DNA of 64,000 nt from Aquimarina agarivorans (lineage in GTDB: Bacteria; Bacteroidota; Bacteroidia; Flavobacteriales; Flavobacteriaceae). Positions within the stretch are counted from its first letter, which is position 1. Each line of letters opens with the position of its first letter. The DNA lies in contig NZ_AFPB01000174.1 in NCBI RefSeq assembly GCF_000218485.1, forward strand, positions 147,930-211,929. Direction: 5' to 3'. The notes under the pieces were generated by a model. That model saw only the letters and a list, made by a program, of their open reading frames with translations. It ran no database searches and was not told the DNA's origin. The position numbers were made by a program, and so were the translations under genes. Below, one piece after another: positions 34,604-44,264 of the stretch.

Positions 34604-35528
34604 AATTGGTAGTAATAATCTTTTGCCCCTTTTTTTTAAGCTTGGTATTGATACCAGCTATACCCTGAAGACCGCCAGTATGGATGGCTAAAATACGGGT
34701 TTTTTTTCGAAATTTTCCTTGCCTTATCATGTCAAAAATACCGTACAAAAGTTTACCTGTGTAAATGGGATCTAATTGAATATGCTGCTTTTTATAAAAA
34801 TTATTGATAAACTCAACAAGCAGGGGGCTAGTTTTTGCATAGCCACCAAAATGGTAGGTTTTGTTAAGTTCCCAATTAGTATTTGTAGTGTTTTTTTGTA
34901 TTTCCTGATGCAGGTAATTTTCCTTAAGTGCAGGAAATCCAATAATTTTTTGGTCTGATGAGGTGCTATTTATAAGTCCAGTAATTGTACCACCAGTACC
35001 TACAGCGCAGCAAATAATATCAAATGCACTGTCATTTGGGGTTAAAATCTCGGAGCAACCTTTAATGGCCAATTCATTTGTACCTCCTTCAGGAATCAGA
35101 TAAAAATCGCCAAACTGCTCATGTAGCGCGTTAGTAAAAGTGCTTTCATTTTTCAGTTTATAGTCGCTTCGGGAAATAAAATGCAGTTGCATTCCTTGTG
35201 ACGCTGCAAAGGCTAGGGTATTGTTTTCTAAAAGTGTTTTTTGGATGTTTGTGGCTAACTCTTCTCCCCGAATAATACCAATAGTATCAAAATTGTAATT
35301 CTTTCCCGCAGCAGCGGTAGCGGCTATATGATTGCTGAAAGCGCCGCCAAATGTGAGTAAGGTTTGCTTTTTTTGTGCTTTGGCTTCGGCAATATTGTAT
35401 TTTAATTTGCGGTATTTGTTTCCGGAAATGTGAGGGTGTAGTAAATCTTCTCTTTTAATAAAAAGCTCAATTTGATGCTTGGTAAGTAAAGGGTGGTGTA
35501 GTTGCTCATTTTTTACCGCAGTAGTCAT
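34593..35528 (-). CDS. PLP-dependent ACC deaminase/D-cysteine desulfhydrase family enzyme
   Basis: A 311-residue fold-type II PLP enzyme of the 1-aminocyclopropane-1-carboxylate deaminase/D-cysteine desulfhydrase family. The PLP lysine is in ISGNKYRKLKYN; LTFGGAFSNHIAATAAAGK carries the substrate Ser-Asn loop, and CCAVGTGGTITGLI the phosphate loop. D-cysteine desulfhydration is the more common activity of such flavobacterial proteins; ACC deaminase activity cannot be excluded. It overlaps the downstream glucosaminidase by 11 nt. Confidence 0.9.
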   Translation of the reverse strand: MTTAVKNEQLHHPLLTKHQIELFIKREDLLHPHISGNKYRKLKYNIAEAKAQKKQTLLTFGGAFSNHIAATAAAGKNYNFDTIGIIRGEELATNIQKTLLENNTLAFAASQGMQLHFISRSDYKLKNESTFTNALHEQFGDFYLIPEGGTNELAIKGCSEILTPNDSAFDIICCAVGTGGTITGLINSTSSDQKIIGFPALKENYLHQEIQKNTTNTNWELNKTYHFGGYAKTSPLLVEFINNFYKKQHIQLDPIYTGKLLYGIFDMIRQGKFRKKTRILAIHTGGLQGIAGINTKLKKKGQKIITTNYEF

Positions 35529-35537
35529 ACGATAAAT

Positions 35538-35864
35538 TTAAAGGTAACTTAAAAAATTCCAGCGCGATCGGTGATTTAAATAAAATAAATTTGATTCTTG
35601 ATCGTAAGCCTCGCGTTCAAAAGAAATATTGCGGTAAGCAATGTAACGATCCTTGTGTATAGCCCACTTAATTAAAAATTCAGCACCATACCAAAGGTAA
35701 AACGGAATAATTAAAAGTTCCAGTTGCTGTACCAAATGAATTTCTTCATGGTTCATTAATGTGGTGTCATTTTTAAGGGCTTCATCTTTTAAAATGATAA
35801 AAGGCCAAAGCGTCATTCCTCCAAAATGTTTACCTAAAAGTATTTTACTAACCAGTACACGCAT
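35538..35864 (-). CDS. small HExxH (NHEEIH) protein, 108 aa
   Basis: A short protein with a zinc-peptidase-like signature, MNHEEIHLVQQLELL (His/Glu at about residues 39-43), a hydrophobic segment (LIIPFYLWYGAEFLI) and the tail ISFEREAYDQE. Homologues of this form are common in Flavobacteriia and unnamed. It is the first gene of the hemL operon and is divergent from the DUF5522 gene. Whether it is catalytic is unknown. Confidence 0.75.
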   Translation of the reverse strand: MRVLVSKILLGKHFGGMTLWPFIILKDEALKNDTTLMNHEEIHLVQQLELLIIPFYLWYGAEFLIKWAIHKDRYIAYRNISFEREAYDQESNLFYLNHRSRWNFLSYL

Positions 35865-35879
35865 ACGGTTGCAAGATAG

Positions 35880-35887
35880 TATTTTTG
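35880..35887 (+). promoter_or_regulatory. -7 promoter element TATTTTTG of the DUF5522 gene
   Basis: Exact TAnnTTTG, 27 nt before the ATG at 35914 in the divergent region; no clear -33 element. Confidence 0.4.
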
Positions 35888-35913
35888 TGCAAATACAAAA
35901 ATGGATTTTATTA

Positions 35914-36075
35914 ATGTCGGAGTTTAAAAAAGTATTGCAGCCAGGGGAGGGAGATTTTTATGTAACCCCAGAAGGATACCGTTGTTTTACGGAACAATAC
36001 CACCTAAAGCGTGGTTATTGTTGTAAAAGCGGTTGTAGGCATTGTCCATATGGATTTGATAAATCTAAAGGATAA
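35914..36075 (+). CDS. DUF5522 family protein, 53 aa
   Basis: A Cys-rich small protein: EGYRCFTEQYHLKRGYCCKS then GCRHCPYGF, the DUF5522 pattern with CxxxC..CxxC-like ligands that probably bind metal. I chose ATG 35914; a longer frame from 35761 would be antisense to the HExxH gene and carries no family sequence. It is often near oxidoreductase or metal genes; role unknown. Confidence 0.85.
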   Translation: MSEFKKVLQPGEGDFYVTPEGYRCFTEQYHLKRGYCCKSGCRHCPYGFDKSKG

Positions 36076-36211
36076 TCTTTAGTAAATATTGAAATAAATT
36101 GTTGATAAATAATTGCTTTTAATGTAAAAAGCTAAGGCTATTAAGAAATATTTGGGTGCTTATTATGGGTATCGGTATGATTTTTGATCATTAATTATAA
36201 AAGAGACTATT

Positions 36212-36742
36212 ATGAAAGCAGGAATTATTTTAAGCATTATTTGTGGATTGCTCATAACATCATGTTCAACGGTTAGGGTAGTTACGGATTATGATACCAA
36301 GGCCACTTTTACGCAATACAAAACCTTTGCCTATTTTAAACCAGGTGTTGATAAAGTTGAAATTAGTGATTTAGATAAACGCCGTATTTTGAGATCTATT
36401 GATGCAGTTATGCAATCTAGAGGGCTAAAAAAATCGGATACTCCTGATATTTTAGTTAATATTAGTACGGAAGCAGAAAAAAACACCTATTTATATCCTA
36501 ATAATTTTGGTTTCGGATTTGGTTGGAGTCCTTTTTGGTGGGGCAATAATTTTGCAAACACCTATGATGTTATTGAGGGGACGCTTTTTATTGACCTTAT
36601 TGATGCCAATAAAAAAGAATTAATTTGGCAAGGGATCGGTAGTGCGCCTATAGTGCAACAAGGGCCAGAGGAAAAAGAAGAACGTATTTACGAAATCGTT
36701 TCTTCGATTTTAGCAAAATATCCTCCAGTGCTTAAGCAATAA
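36212..36742 (+). CDS. DUF4136 lipoprotein
   Basis: A 176-residue lipoprotein, lipobox ITSC (Cys18), with the DUF4136 pattern: VVTDYDTKATFTQYKTFAYF at the start of the mature protein and ELIWQGIGSAP near 145. A Gly/Trp/Phe-rich stretch (FGFGFGWSPFWWGNNF) sits at about 107-122. The family is uncharacterised and probably periplasmic. A leader of about 130 nt precedes it. Confidence 0.9.
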   Translation: MKAGIILSIICGLLITSCSTVRVVTDYDTKATFTQYKTFAYFKPGVDKVEISDLDKRRILRSIDAVMQSRGLKKSDTPDILVNISTEAEKNTYLYPNNFGFGFGWSPFWWGNNFANTYDVIEGTLFIDLIDANKKELIWQGIGSAPIVQQGPEEKEERIYEIVSSILAKYPPVLKQ

Positions 36743-36787
36743 CTAATTTTTGTTTAGCTTTACAAGGCTGTGAAAGACACGGTTATT

Positions 36788-37369
36788 ATGAAGCAAATTT
36801 TAGCAGGTATTTTTATTGGGGCAATTGCTGTAGTTGGTTTTTTTCATTTTTCAAACAAGGAAACTGGCATATCGGGCAATCAACTCATTGAGCGGCAAAT
36901 TAAAAATGTAAGCAAACTGGTAGTTACCGAGGGTTTTTTTTCGGATGTAATTACATATAGCGATGCTAAAAAATTGTATTTAAGTTGGCTTACTGCCGAA
37001 AAAAAGGCTGTAGTGCTTGTAAATGCTAAGGCAACGATTTCCTATGACTTAAAACAAATTGAATTTTCGGTCAATGAAGCGGATCGTATTATAAGAATTA
37101 CTAAAATTCCTGAACCTGAAATTCAGTTTTCGCCAAAATTAAAATATTATGATGTGCAACAGGATTTTTTAAATCCTTTTAAACCGCAGGATTATAATAA
37201 AATAAGCGAGTTAGTAAATCAGCGTTTGTTAACTCAAATTGAAGCCTCAACATTTAAATCCAATTCAAGAAATAGGTTAGTAACCGAATTACACTATTTA
37301 TTTAATAAAGGAGCAAAGCAAGGTTGGTCTGTAGAATACGATGATATTAGTGAAACAATTTTTTTTTAA
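36788..37369 (+). CDS. DUF4230 family protein
   Basis: A 193-residue protein anchored by one N-terminal transmembrane segment (about 3-20), with the DUF4230 pattern: VSKLVVTEGFFSDVITYSD, KAVVLVNAKATISYDL and LTQIEASTF. ATG 36788 is chosen over GTG 36770 because it begins the membrane segment. It lies 45 nt after the DUF4136 gene and may be cotranscribed. Family function unknown. Confidence 0.88.
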   Translation: MKQILAGIFIGAIAVVGFFHFSNKETGISGNQLIERQIKNVSKLVVTEGFFSDVITYSDAKKLYLSWLTAEKKAVVLVNAKATISYDLKQIEFSVNEADRIIRITKIPEPEIQFSPKLKYYDVQQDFLNPFKPQDYNKISELVNQRLLTQIEASTFKSNSRNRLVTELHYLFNKGAKQGWSVEYDDISETIFF

Positions 37370-38189
37370 AAGATTAATCCTAGGATATAGCATTAGTTTA
37401 TAAGCGACAAAAGTAGTTTATAGCTTAGTTTGTTTTTTAATCTAGAAGTAAATTTTAAAAAAAGCAGCATATCGATAAATAATGTGGTTTTTGCACTAGT
37501 TATTTTAGGTTTTTTTTCTACTATTTTTTGAAATTAAGTTAAAAAAAACAGCTTATAAGTTTTGATTGAGTCATTTTTTAAGCTTAATAGCATGTAAGAA
37601 TCGTTAATTAAGTGAAAAATTTGATCTTCGTCAGTAGTGAGGAAATGGTTGTGTTAAATTGCTAGAATAATTATATAGATATAATTTTTTTTTATTATTA
37701 AGTTAGATAGTTTTACTGGTAATTCAAGCTGCGAATTCTGATAAAAATTTTACATCCTGCTTTTGGGCCAATTCAATTTTGATGAACATTACTCTTCTAG
37801 TAACTTAAATATTTTAAAATCTACCCCATAATTCAATCGCTCTAAGGGCTCACCTAATTCATTTAGTTTGCTTAGGCACATATCTTAATTAAATAAACAT
37901 AACCTCTATGTTTTTAAAATATTTTGCTATACTTAAATTCTTAGTTGCGTTTATTGGTTGAATCTAGCTTGAATTTTAAATAAAAAAGAATTTTTAGATA
38001 TGTACTAAAGAAAAAATATTGTAAAACAGGATAAAGATTGCTTAAATTAGCATATAAAAATAGGCGATGTAAATCAAATGGTCTCCATTTTTTTGATTAA
38101 TTATTTCCATTAGTTTATGAAATGCTTTTTCGGAATAGTATGACTTAAAATTTTTTTAGGTACAAGTAAAAAATAATCCATTTAAAAAT
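37370..38189. other. AT-rich gap without evident genes
   Basis: No protein-like frame, tRNA or long repeat is seen. Poly-T/poly-A runs are frequent. Confidence 0.4.
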
Positions 38190-38224
38190 GATATTATCAA
38201 AGATTTTATTTCTCTGATAATACC
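38190..38224 (-). terminator. terminator of the M57-like protease gene
   Basis: 13-nt arms 38190-38202 and 38212-38224 pair with two G-U pairs; on the minus strand ATTTTTAAA follows. It lies 27 nt beyond the stop. Confidence 0.6.
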
Positions 38225-38250
38225 ATTTTTTACTATTTGCTTAGTGTAAA

Positions 38251-39099
38251 TTAAAAACAAATATTACTTCGAGCACTACCGCCATATAGTTTGCGTAAGG
38301 CTTTTTTATCGTTGTTGCTCAAATTCATTGTACTCAAATTTAAGACATGACTTTGGCTAAAAGCTTGATTCATAATTGAAGAAACATCTTGAGAAGGAAC
38401 TCCTGGAATTCGTACTCTACCACGTTCGCTGCTTCTGTTAGAATGTCTAAATCCAATACAGTGCCCAAGTTCATGACGAATAACATATCTAAAAGCTCTA
38501 CCAAATGGTGCGTTGCTTCTTATACGTTTTATAAAATTTCGCCACTTGCCAGGATCAATTTTTATGGTAGGGCCAGGTCTTCCGTTTCTAGGATGAGTTG
38601 CAACACCTGAATCGTTACGTTTAAAACTTATAGTGATGTCAGCTCTGCCACTTTTAACAAGAGTAAACTTTAAAAAGCTTCCGTTAACTCTATTCCAATC
38701 GGCAATAGCATTTCTAACTGGTTGGTCTACGCCTCTCAAATTGTTTTTAACTCGTATATTTCTGGCTCTACTGCATCTTACAATTTGAATATGCCTGTGT
38801 TGCTTCTCAATACCTTCTTCCTCAGGCCCTAAGGTTTCTGGTTCTAAATGTTCAAAAGGAATTAGCATATCCCCTTCAACAACATAGCCGTCTTCAGTTT
38901 TAATAATCTCTTGTTCAGTATCAAAGTCTAGATCCTTAAGTTTAAGTAAGTCTTCGCTGGCTATTGAAGCATTATTTCCTTTAGGGAATGTTTCTGAAAA
39001 TGCATCGCTGGTTTCAAGATCATCAATTGGTTCTTTTTGGCAAGATATTAGTAAAGAAGCTGTAAAAACTCCTAGCGTTATAAATTTTAATAATTTCAT
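38251..39099 (-). CDS. secreted zinc metalloprotease lipoprotein (metzincin, M57-like)
   Basis: A 282-residue lipoprotein with lipobox LISC (Cys20). The catalytic zinc motif is the metzincin HELGHCIGFRH, and the Met-turn is SSIMNQ, about 35 residues later. Residues 22-100 are acidic and could be a propeptide. The form resembles peptidase family M57 (Myxococcus protease B) and other HEIGH-type enzymes. Exported by the lipoprotein route, it would degrade extracellular protein. It stands alone on its strand. Confidence 0.88.
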   Translation of the reverse strand: MKLLKFITLGVFTASLLISCQKEPIDDLETSDAFSETFPKGNNASIASEDLLKLKDLDFDTEQEIIKTEDGYVVEGDMLIPFEHLEPETLGPEEEGIEKQHRHIQIVRCSRARNIRVKNNLRGVDQPVRNAIADWNRVNGSFLKFTLVKSGRADITISFKRNDSGVATHPRNGRPGPTIKIDPGKWRNFIKRIRSNAPFGRAFRYVIRHELGHCIGFRHSNRSSERGRVRIPGVPSQDVSSIMNQAFSQSHVLNLSTMNLSNNDKKALRKLYGGSARSNICF

Positions 39100-40138
39100 T
39101 GTAATAAATTAAAAGTTAATAAAATATTATCAGAGTTTGTAAGATTTATAGCACATGTAGATCCTGAATAATTTTAAAGCATATCAAATGATTATTCAAA
39201 GAATAAGCATTCCAAAGTATTTATAAATCAATGATATAAACGACTGATAAAGTAGTTTTGATGTGCATGCATGTACATTACTACTACGTTTCAGATTTAA
39301 TAAACCCTACTTTTTTTTGATAGACTTATAACAGGTTTTTTTTGTTTTTTTGTAGTATTTTGTGAAAAAAACAAAGCAGTGATGTAGGAGGAATAAAAAC
39401 TAAAACTTTAAGGAATGAAAAAAGCTATTGTTTAACGTCTTTTTTTAACCCATTTTAAAGCAGAAGTTATATGTTTTGTTCGCAAATTAATCTTCTTTTT
39501 ATGGCAAAGGATAATAGCAAAGCTGGAGGTAGTTGTTTTTTATTTATGGTGCTCAATTTTAATTAAATAACAATTATTCAGTAATTAAATATAACTAAAT
39601 AAGCATTTATTAATAATTAATCAATAGGTTTCATTTGGCTTAAAGTTTTAGTGTACAAGATGTGGTGCATTAAAATTTATTTATAAAAATTGACTTTTGT
39701 TTTACTAATGTTAAATTGACAATAATTTTAAATCATTAGTTGCACTTAATCGATAAAAATAGCAGTAATTTTATCAGTCAAGTCTGCACTAATTTTTTTT
39801 CATTTTTTTTAATTATTAACAAAATTTAACAGAGTTACGAATATTGTTCGCGCTGTTTGCAACGCTATTTTTAGGGTTATTTCAATCAAATAAGCGTTTA
39901 TTTACTCATTTTTTTGTGATATAAATCACTTTTTTTTTAAAATAGCAACTCCAAGGTGAGTAATAATGGTTATATAATCCTCAATTAATTGGTGAGATCG
40001 TGTGTGGAGAAAAATAAAATAAAGGTCACATTGTTTTAACATACATTTAGAAATAAAATAAAGATGAAGTTTTTTGTGTAGCTTTTTTTTGCGAAAAGCT
40101 GTATCATTGATTTATTAAAAAAGAGATAGTTTTAACTA
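39100..40138. other. 1-kb AT-rich gap without evident genes
   Basis: It contains the upstream regions of the divergent M57-like and GNAT genes. The longest short frame is 31 codons (39471-39566) and lacks support. Several A/T homopolymers occur. Confidence 0.4.
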
Positions 40139-40720
40139 ATGATTAAAGCCACATATTCAGATAAAAAATATATAGTTGATATACTTCATTCCGCTTTTGA
40201 GCCAATTCATGAGCCTAATTCAATTAATTTTATTGTGAAACAGGATTATAAGCGAAGTCAACGCATTCGTATATTAATGGAATATTTATTTGATGATTGT
40301 ATGGCTTTTGGCGAGGTATTATTATCAGATAATAAAAATGCTTGTATTTTATTGAAATATCCGCATACTCAAAAAATTACAGCGGCTCATATTCTTTGGC
40401 AAATTAAATTGGCATTTAAATGTATTGGTTTAGGAGGAGTTTATAAAGTGTTAAAGCGACAAGCTGTTCTAAAAAAGCACCATATTAAGGAGCCTTATAT
40501 ACATCCTGTAATTATGGGGGCTAAAAATGAAGTGCGTGGTTTTGGGATTGGAGTGCGATTAATTAAACAATTGATTGCCTATTATTCGGACAATGAATTG
40601 CCTGTTATTATTGAAACTACTACTAATGAAAACTTGCTGATGTATGAACGTTTTGGCTTTAAGGTATTCAAACAATTAAAAACAAAGGATTTTCCATTGT
40701 ATTTTTTAAGAATGAATTGA
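40139..40720 (+). CDS. GNAT-family N-acetyltransferase
   Basis: A 193-residue acetyltransferase with the acetyl-CoA-binding motif VRGFGIGVRLIKQLI (about 136-150, pattern R-G-x-G-x-G) and the C-terminal ENLLMYERFGFKVF typical of GNATs. The substrate is unknown. A terminator-like hairpin lies at 40752-40784. Neighbours give no clue. Confidence 0.85.
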   Translation: MIKATYSDKKYIVDILHSAFEPIHEPNSINFIVKQDYKRSQRIRILMEYLFDDCMAFGEVLLSDNKNACILLKYPHTQKITAAHILWQIKLAFKCIGLGGVYKVLKRQAVLKKHHIKEPYIHPVIMGAKNEVRGFGIGVRLIKQLIAYYSDNELPVIIETTTNENLLMYERFGFKVFKQLKTKDFPLYFLRMN

Positions 40721-40751
40721 TTTTTTTGGAATTACAAAAAAACTAAAGTAT

Positions 40752-40784
40752 GAAAGCCCATTTGATTTTTAAATAGGCTTTCTT
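40752..40784 (+). terminator. terminator of the GNAT gene
   Basis: GAAAGCCCATTT pairs with AAATAGGCTTTC with a short AT loop and a T-rich tail, 32 nt after the stop. Confidence 0.6.
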
Positions 40785-41004
40785 GTGCTGATAAAACATG
40801 AATTTTTAAGCGTTTAATTTTATTATTTGTAAAATAATTAAGAAAATAAATGATTGAAATCTTTTAATTCCTGTTAAATTAGCTATTACGTTTTAGTACA
40901 TGTTTACTATTTATTCCAATTTTAAATAGACTGTCTATTGGAGAAAATGGTATAAATAAAAGGTTATTAAAGCTGTTACATTTGTCTAAATTTTTTAAAA
41001 AATT

Positions 41005-43362
41005 ATGAAAGCATTTTATTTAAGGAAAAATAGCAGCTTACTGAGCTGTTCGGTGGCATTAATAGCTGCTAATTTGTTTACTTTTTGTAGCGAAAAAAAA
41101 GAAGCCCCAAAATCTAAACCACTTGTGGCAAAGGTATGGGATTCAAATTCGGAATTCATGCTACATGATTTTGAAGTAGATTCGATTACAAACAACATAA
41201 AAAAAATAGATGCTAATTATAGTGTTGTTCCAATAGAGGCCGGTAAAGCATTACAGGTAGACTTTAAAAAGGACGAAAAAATTACAGGAATTGAAGTAAT
41301 TCCTAAAGTGACATTGGATGCTGCTAAAAAATACAGTGTTGTTTTTGATGCTAAAAGTGTTGGAGATAGGTCCACATTTATTTCTGTTGTAGTCAAAAAC
41401 AAAGCAGGAAATGCGATGCAAAAAATAGCGAGTATTCATCCCAACGAATTTAAATCTTACTATTTAGATATATCTGTCCAAAAGGAAGATGTGGATAGTG
41501 GATTAAGAGATACGCCAAAAGCATGGAAAACTGATGCCATACAAATGAAAATAAATGGATTGTTGTATGAAACTGATTATTCAAAATTAGCGTCAATCAG
41601 TTTTATAAAAAAACAAGGTTTAAATGACAAAACCATTTTAATAGATAATATTCGTATTGTTGAAAACCCAGAGCGTGATCCAAACTTTTTAAAGGGAATT
41701 GTGGATAAATACGGTCAAAATGCAAAAATGGATTTTCCGATTAAAATTTCATCGGATGAGGAATTAAAAAAAATTGCTGATGCCGAGTTAAAATCATTAG
41801 CGGAATACACCTTAATGCCTGACCGTAGTAAATATGGCGGATGGAAAGATGGTCCAAAATTAAAAGCAACAGGTTTTTTTCGCACCGAAAAAGTGAACGG
41901 TAAATGGGCATTGGTTGATCCGGAAGGAAATATATTTTTTTCCATAGGTATTGCTAATGTGCGTATGGCAAACTCAACCTCATTTACTGGGATTGATTAT
42001 ACGGATGATAGTATTAAAAATCGTGATCCTGAGGATGTAACTCCCGAAGATTCAAAAGGAATAGTTGCTATACCAAACAAAATCAGAAAAACAGCCTATG
42101 TGGATAATAAGCTGCGTAACGATATGTTTATAGGATTGCCATCATACGATGATCCACTGGCTAACCATTACAGTTACCGTAGGGAGTCTCATTTTGGGCC
42201 GGTTGAACATGGCGAGACATTTAGTTTTTACCGTGCAAACTTAGAGCGTCGTTATGGCGAGGAGTATCCAGAATCATTTAATGATAAATGGTTGGAGGTT
42301 ACTGAAAATAGATTTCGTAATTGGGGATTCACCTCTTTTGGTAATTGGATAGATCCTGCATTTTATGATCGAAATAACTTGCCTTATTTTGCCAATGGAT
42401 GGATTATTGGTGATTTTCAAAAAGTATATTCTGGGGTGGATTATTGGGGTCCAATGCCTGATCCATTTGATCCGGAATTTGAGCGCAGGGCTAAAAAGTC
42501 AATTGATGTAGTATCCAAAGAAGTAAAAAATAATCCATGGTGTATTGGAGTATTTGTGGATAATGAGCGTAGTTGGGGTTCGCCAAACTCTTACCGAACG
42601 CATTACGGATTAGTATTGGATGGTTTATCCAAAGACAAAAACAGCTTTCTAAAGCAGGAGTTTATGAAGATTTTACGTAAAAAGCATCAAAAAATTGAAA
42701 ACTTAAATGCCGCTTGGGAAACTGATATTGCCTCATGGGAAGCGCTGGAAAAAGGCGTAGATTACAAGAAAGGGAAAAAGTTTGGCGAAAAAATGATTGC
42801 AGATTTCTCAGTATTGCTGGAAGCCTTTGCAACAAAATATTTTCAAGTGGTACATGACGCTTTGGAAAAGAAAATGCCTAACCACATGTATTTAGGCTGT
42901 CGTTTTGCTGTTTGGGGGGTAACGCCGGAGGTACGCAAGTCTGCTGCAAAATTTGTGGACGTTTTTAGTTACAATTATTATAAAGAAGGGATTAATAAAA
43001 AATATTGGGAATTTTTAGAAGAGGTAGATATGCCAACTTTAATTGGTGAATATCATATGGGGGCACCAGATTCAGGATTATTACATTCTGGTTTAATACA
43101 CGCTAAAGATCAAAACGAAAGAGCTGAAATGTGGGAAGACTATGCCTATTCAGTAATTGATAATCCTTATTTGGTTGGTTGTCACTGGTTTCAGTATTTA
43201 GATTCTCCGTTGACAGGAAGGGCGCATGATGGCGAAAATTACAATGTAGGTTTTGTGTCATCTACGGATATTCCTTACCCGCCAATGGTAAAAAAGGCTA
43301 AAGAAATTAACTCAGGGTTATATCCACGTAGGTTTGGAGACGCAGCTACAAAAGCAAAATAA
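41005..43362 (+). CDS. GH50-type beta-agarase-like glycoside hydrolase
   Basis: A 785-residue secreted enzyme (Cys28 of FTFC is a probable lipobox). Residues about 40-225 form a beta-sandwich like the carbohydrate-binding module of GH50 agarases. A (beta/alpha)8 barrel follows from about 265: WALVDPEGNIFFSIGIANVR, YWGPMPDPFDPEFE, the acid/base Glu521 in DNERSWG and the likely nucleophile Glu682 in LIGEYHMG. GH50 enzymes cut beta-1,4 bonds of agarose. No other polysaccharide gene, SusC/D pair or sulfatase is near, so it is a solitary enzyme, followed by a strong terminator. Confidence 0.88.
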   Translation: MKAFYLRKNSSLLSCSVALIAANLFTFCSEKKEAPKSKPLVAKVWDSNSEFMLHDFEVDSITNNIKKIDANYSVVPIEAGKALQVDFKKDEKITGIEVIPKVTLDAAKKYSVVFDAKSVGDRSTFISVVVKNKAGNAMQKIASIHPNEFKSYYLDISVQKEDVDSGLRDTPKAWKTDAIQMKINGLLYETDYSKLASISFIKKQGLNDKTILIDNIRIVENPERDPNFLKGIVDKYGQNAKMDFPIKISSDEELKKIADAELKSLAEYTLMPDRSKYGGWKDGPKLKATGFFRTEKVNGKWALVDPEGNIFFSIGIANVRMANSTSFTGIDYTDDSIKNRDPEDVTPEDSKGIVAIPNKIRKTAYVDNKLRNDMFIGLPSYDDPLANHYSYRRESHFGPVEHGETFSFYRANLERRYGEEYPESFNDKWLEVTENRFRNWGFTSFGNWIDPAFYDRNNLPYFANGWIIGDFQKVYSGVDYWGPMPDPFDPEFERRAKKSIDVVSKEVKNNPWCIGVFVDNERSWGSPNSYRTHYGLVLDGLSKDKNSFLKQEFMKILRKKHQKIENLNAAWETDIASWEALEKGVDYKKGKKFGEKMIADFSVLLEAFATKYFQVVHDALEKKMPNHMYLGCRFAVWGVTPEVRKSAAKFVDVFSYNYYKEGINKKYWEFLEEVDMPTLIGEYHMGAPDSGLLHSGLIHAKDQNERAEMWEDYAYSVIDNPYLVGCHWFQYLDSPLTGRAHDGENYNVGFVSSTDIPYPPMVKKAKEINSGLYPRRFGDAATKAK

Positions 43363-43395
43363 GCTTGTAGACAAAGGTAATATTCAATTAAAAAT

Positions 43396-43429
43396 AAAAA
43401 GCAATAGTGATTTCACTATTGCTTTTTTG
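43396..43429 (+). terminator. intrinsic terminator of the GH50 gene
   Basis: AAAAAGCAATAGTG (43396-43409) pairs with CACTATTGCTTTTT, loop ATTT, then a T-run. Confidence 0.9.
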
Positions 43430-43520
43430 TATTGCATTTAAAACAATTAAGTAATACTAACATTGATGTTAAACAGCAAATTTAAAACCGAAAACGATTT
43501 AGTTGCGCTATATTAAGCTA

Positions 43521-43955
43521 CTACTTAATTTTAATGCATTTGTATAAAAAAGTGGCAACGTTAGCTTTAATTCTTTTGCCAAAAGGGATGAGTTCGTTTA
43601 TTTGCTTTTTTATTTTTTGCTTTTCTTGTAATAATATATCGAGTACTATTAAATCTCTGTTTATTATTCGATCAATTTTGGTAACATCTTGCATTAAACT
43701 AAAAATATTAGCTTCGGTAATTGTATTGGGAACCGAAGACTTTTTAGATTCCATTTTTATTTGTCCTATTAGTGACAACTCAATCCGTTGAATCAGTTTA
43801 TCTTTTTTGTTTTTGTAGGATTTGAGAGATGCTTCAATCTTTTTTATCTTTTTGTCAATTTGAGTTTTATTATAAATAAGATTTTTCTCACTAATATTTT
43901 CATATAGTTTAAAATCAAGGGTGTTATTTTTTTTAAAAATTACTTGCGACTCCAT
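43521..43955 (-). CDS. Lys-rich coiled-coil protein, 144 aa
   Basis: A basic, helical protein; residues about 30-75 and 95-130 look like coiled coils with heptad Leu/Ile. No family is recognised. The frame is the longest on its strand, and the plus-strand alternative (43534-43791) is hydrophobic and lacks a signal. No clear operon partner. Could be a small cytosolic structural or regulatory protein. Confidence 0.6.
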   Translation of the reverse strand: MESQVIFKKNNTLDFKLYENISEKNLIYNKTQIDKKIKKIEASLKSYKNKKDKLIQRIELSLIGQIKMESKKSSVPNTITEANIFSLMQDVTKIDRIINRDLIVLDILLQEKQKIKKQINELIPFGKRIKANVATFLYKCIKIK

Positions 43956-44049
43956 GCATCTAATTTACTTATTTATAGTTAATTATAAAATTAATTCAAT
44001 TGTAAATTAATAATTAAGGTGTTGTTTTTTTAAAAATAAAACAAAGTCT

Positions 44050-44133
44050 ATGTGTTGTTTTTTAAGATTATTGGTGGTTTTTATAGTTCTTCCTACGTTT
44101 AGTTGTATTCAAATGAGCGATTATAGTAAGTAG
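44050..44133 (+). CDS. possible 27-aa mini-lipoprotein
   Basis: MCCFLRLLVVFIVLPTFSC then IQMSDYSK: a short hydrophobic signal with a lipobox-like FSC and an eight-residue mature part, like entericidin-type peptides. A terminator follows 25 nt later, though that hairpin also serves the minus-strand aspS. No good promoter is seen. Confidence 0.3.
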   Translation: MCCFLRLLVVFIVLPTFSCIQMSDYSK

Positions 44134-44154
44134 TAAATAGAAAACACAAAAAAA

Positions 44155-44190
44155 CCTCTTAGGCTATGTTAAGTCTAAGAGGTTTTTTTT
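44155..44190. terminator. bidirectional terminator between aspS and upstream region
   Basis: AAACCTCTTAG pairs with CTAAGAGGTTT, with T-runs on both strands. It is about 75 nt beyond the aspS stop on the minus strand. Confidence 0.85.
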
Positions 44191-44264
44191 CGCTTGTAGT
44201 TTCTAAACTAAACAGCTACTTAAATCGCTTCCAATTTAATTTCGGAAATGGTATTAAATAAAAA

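Noticed and set aside
35761..35913. Longer start of the DUF5522 protein
   Set aside because: The extra codons are antisense to the HExxH gene; the conserved family part starts at 35914.
39471..39566. 31-codon frame in the 39.1-40.1 kb gap
   Set aside because: No promoter, no recognisable composition, and no neighbours to support it.
43534..43791. Hydrophobic plus-strand frame opposite the coiled-coil gene
   Set aside because: Antisense shadow of a low-complexity Lys-rich gene; no start context.
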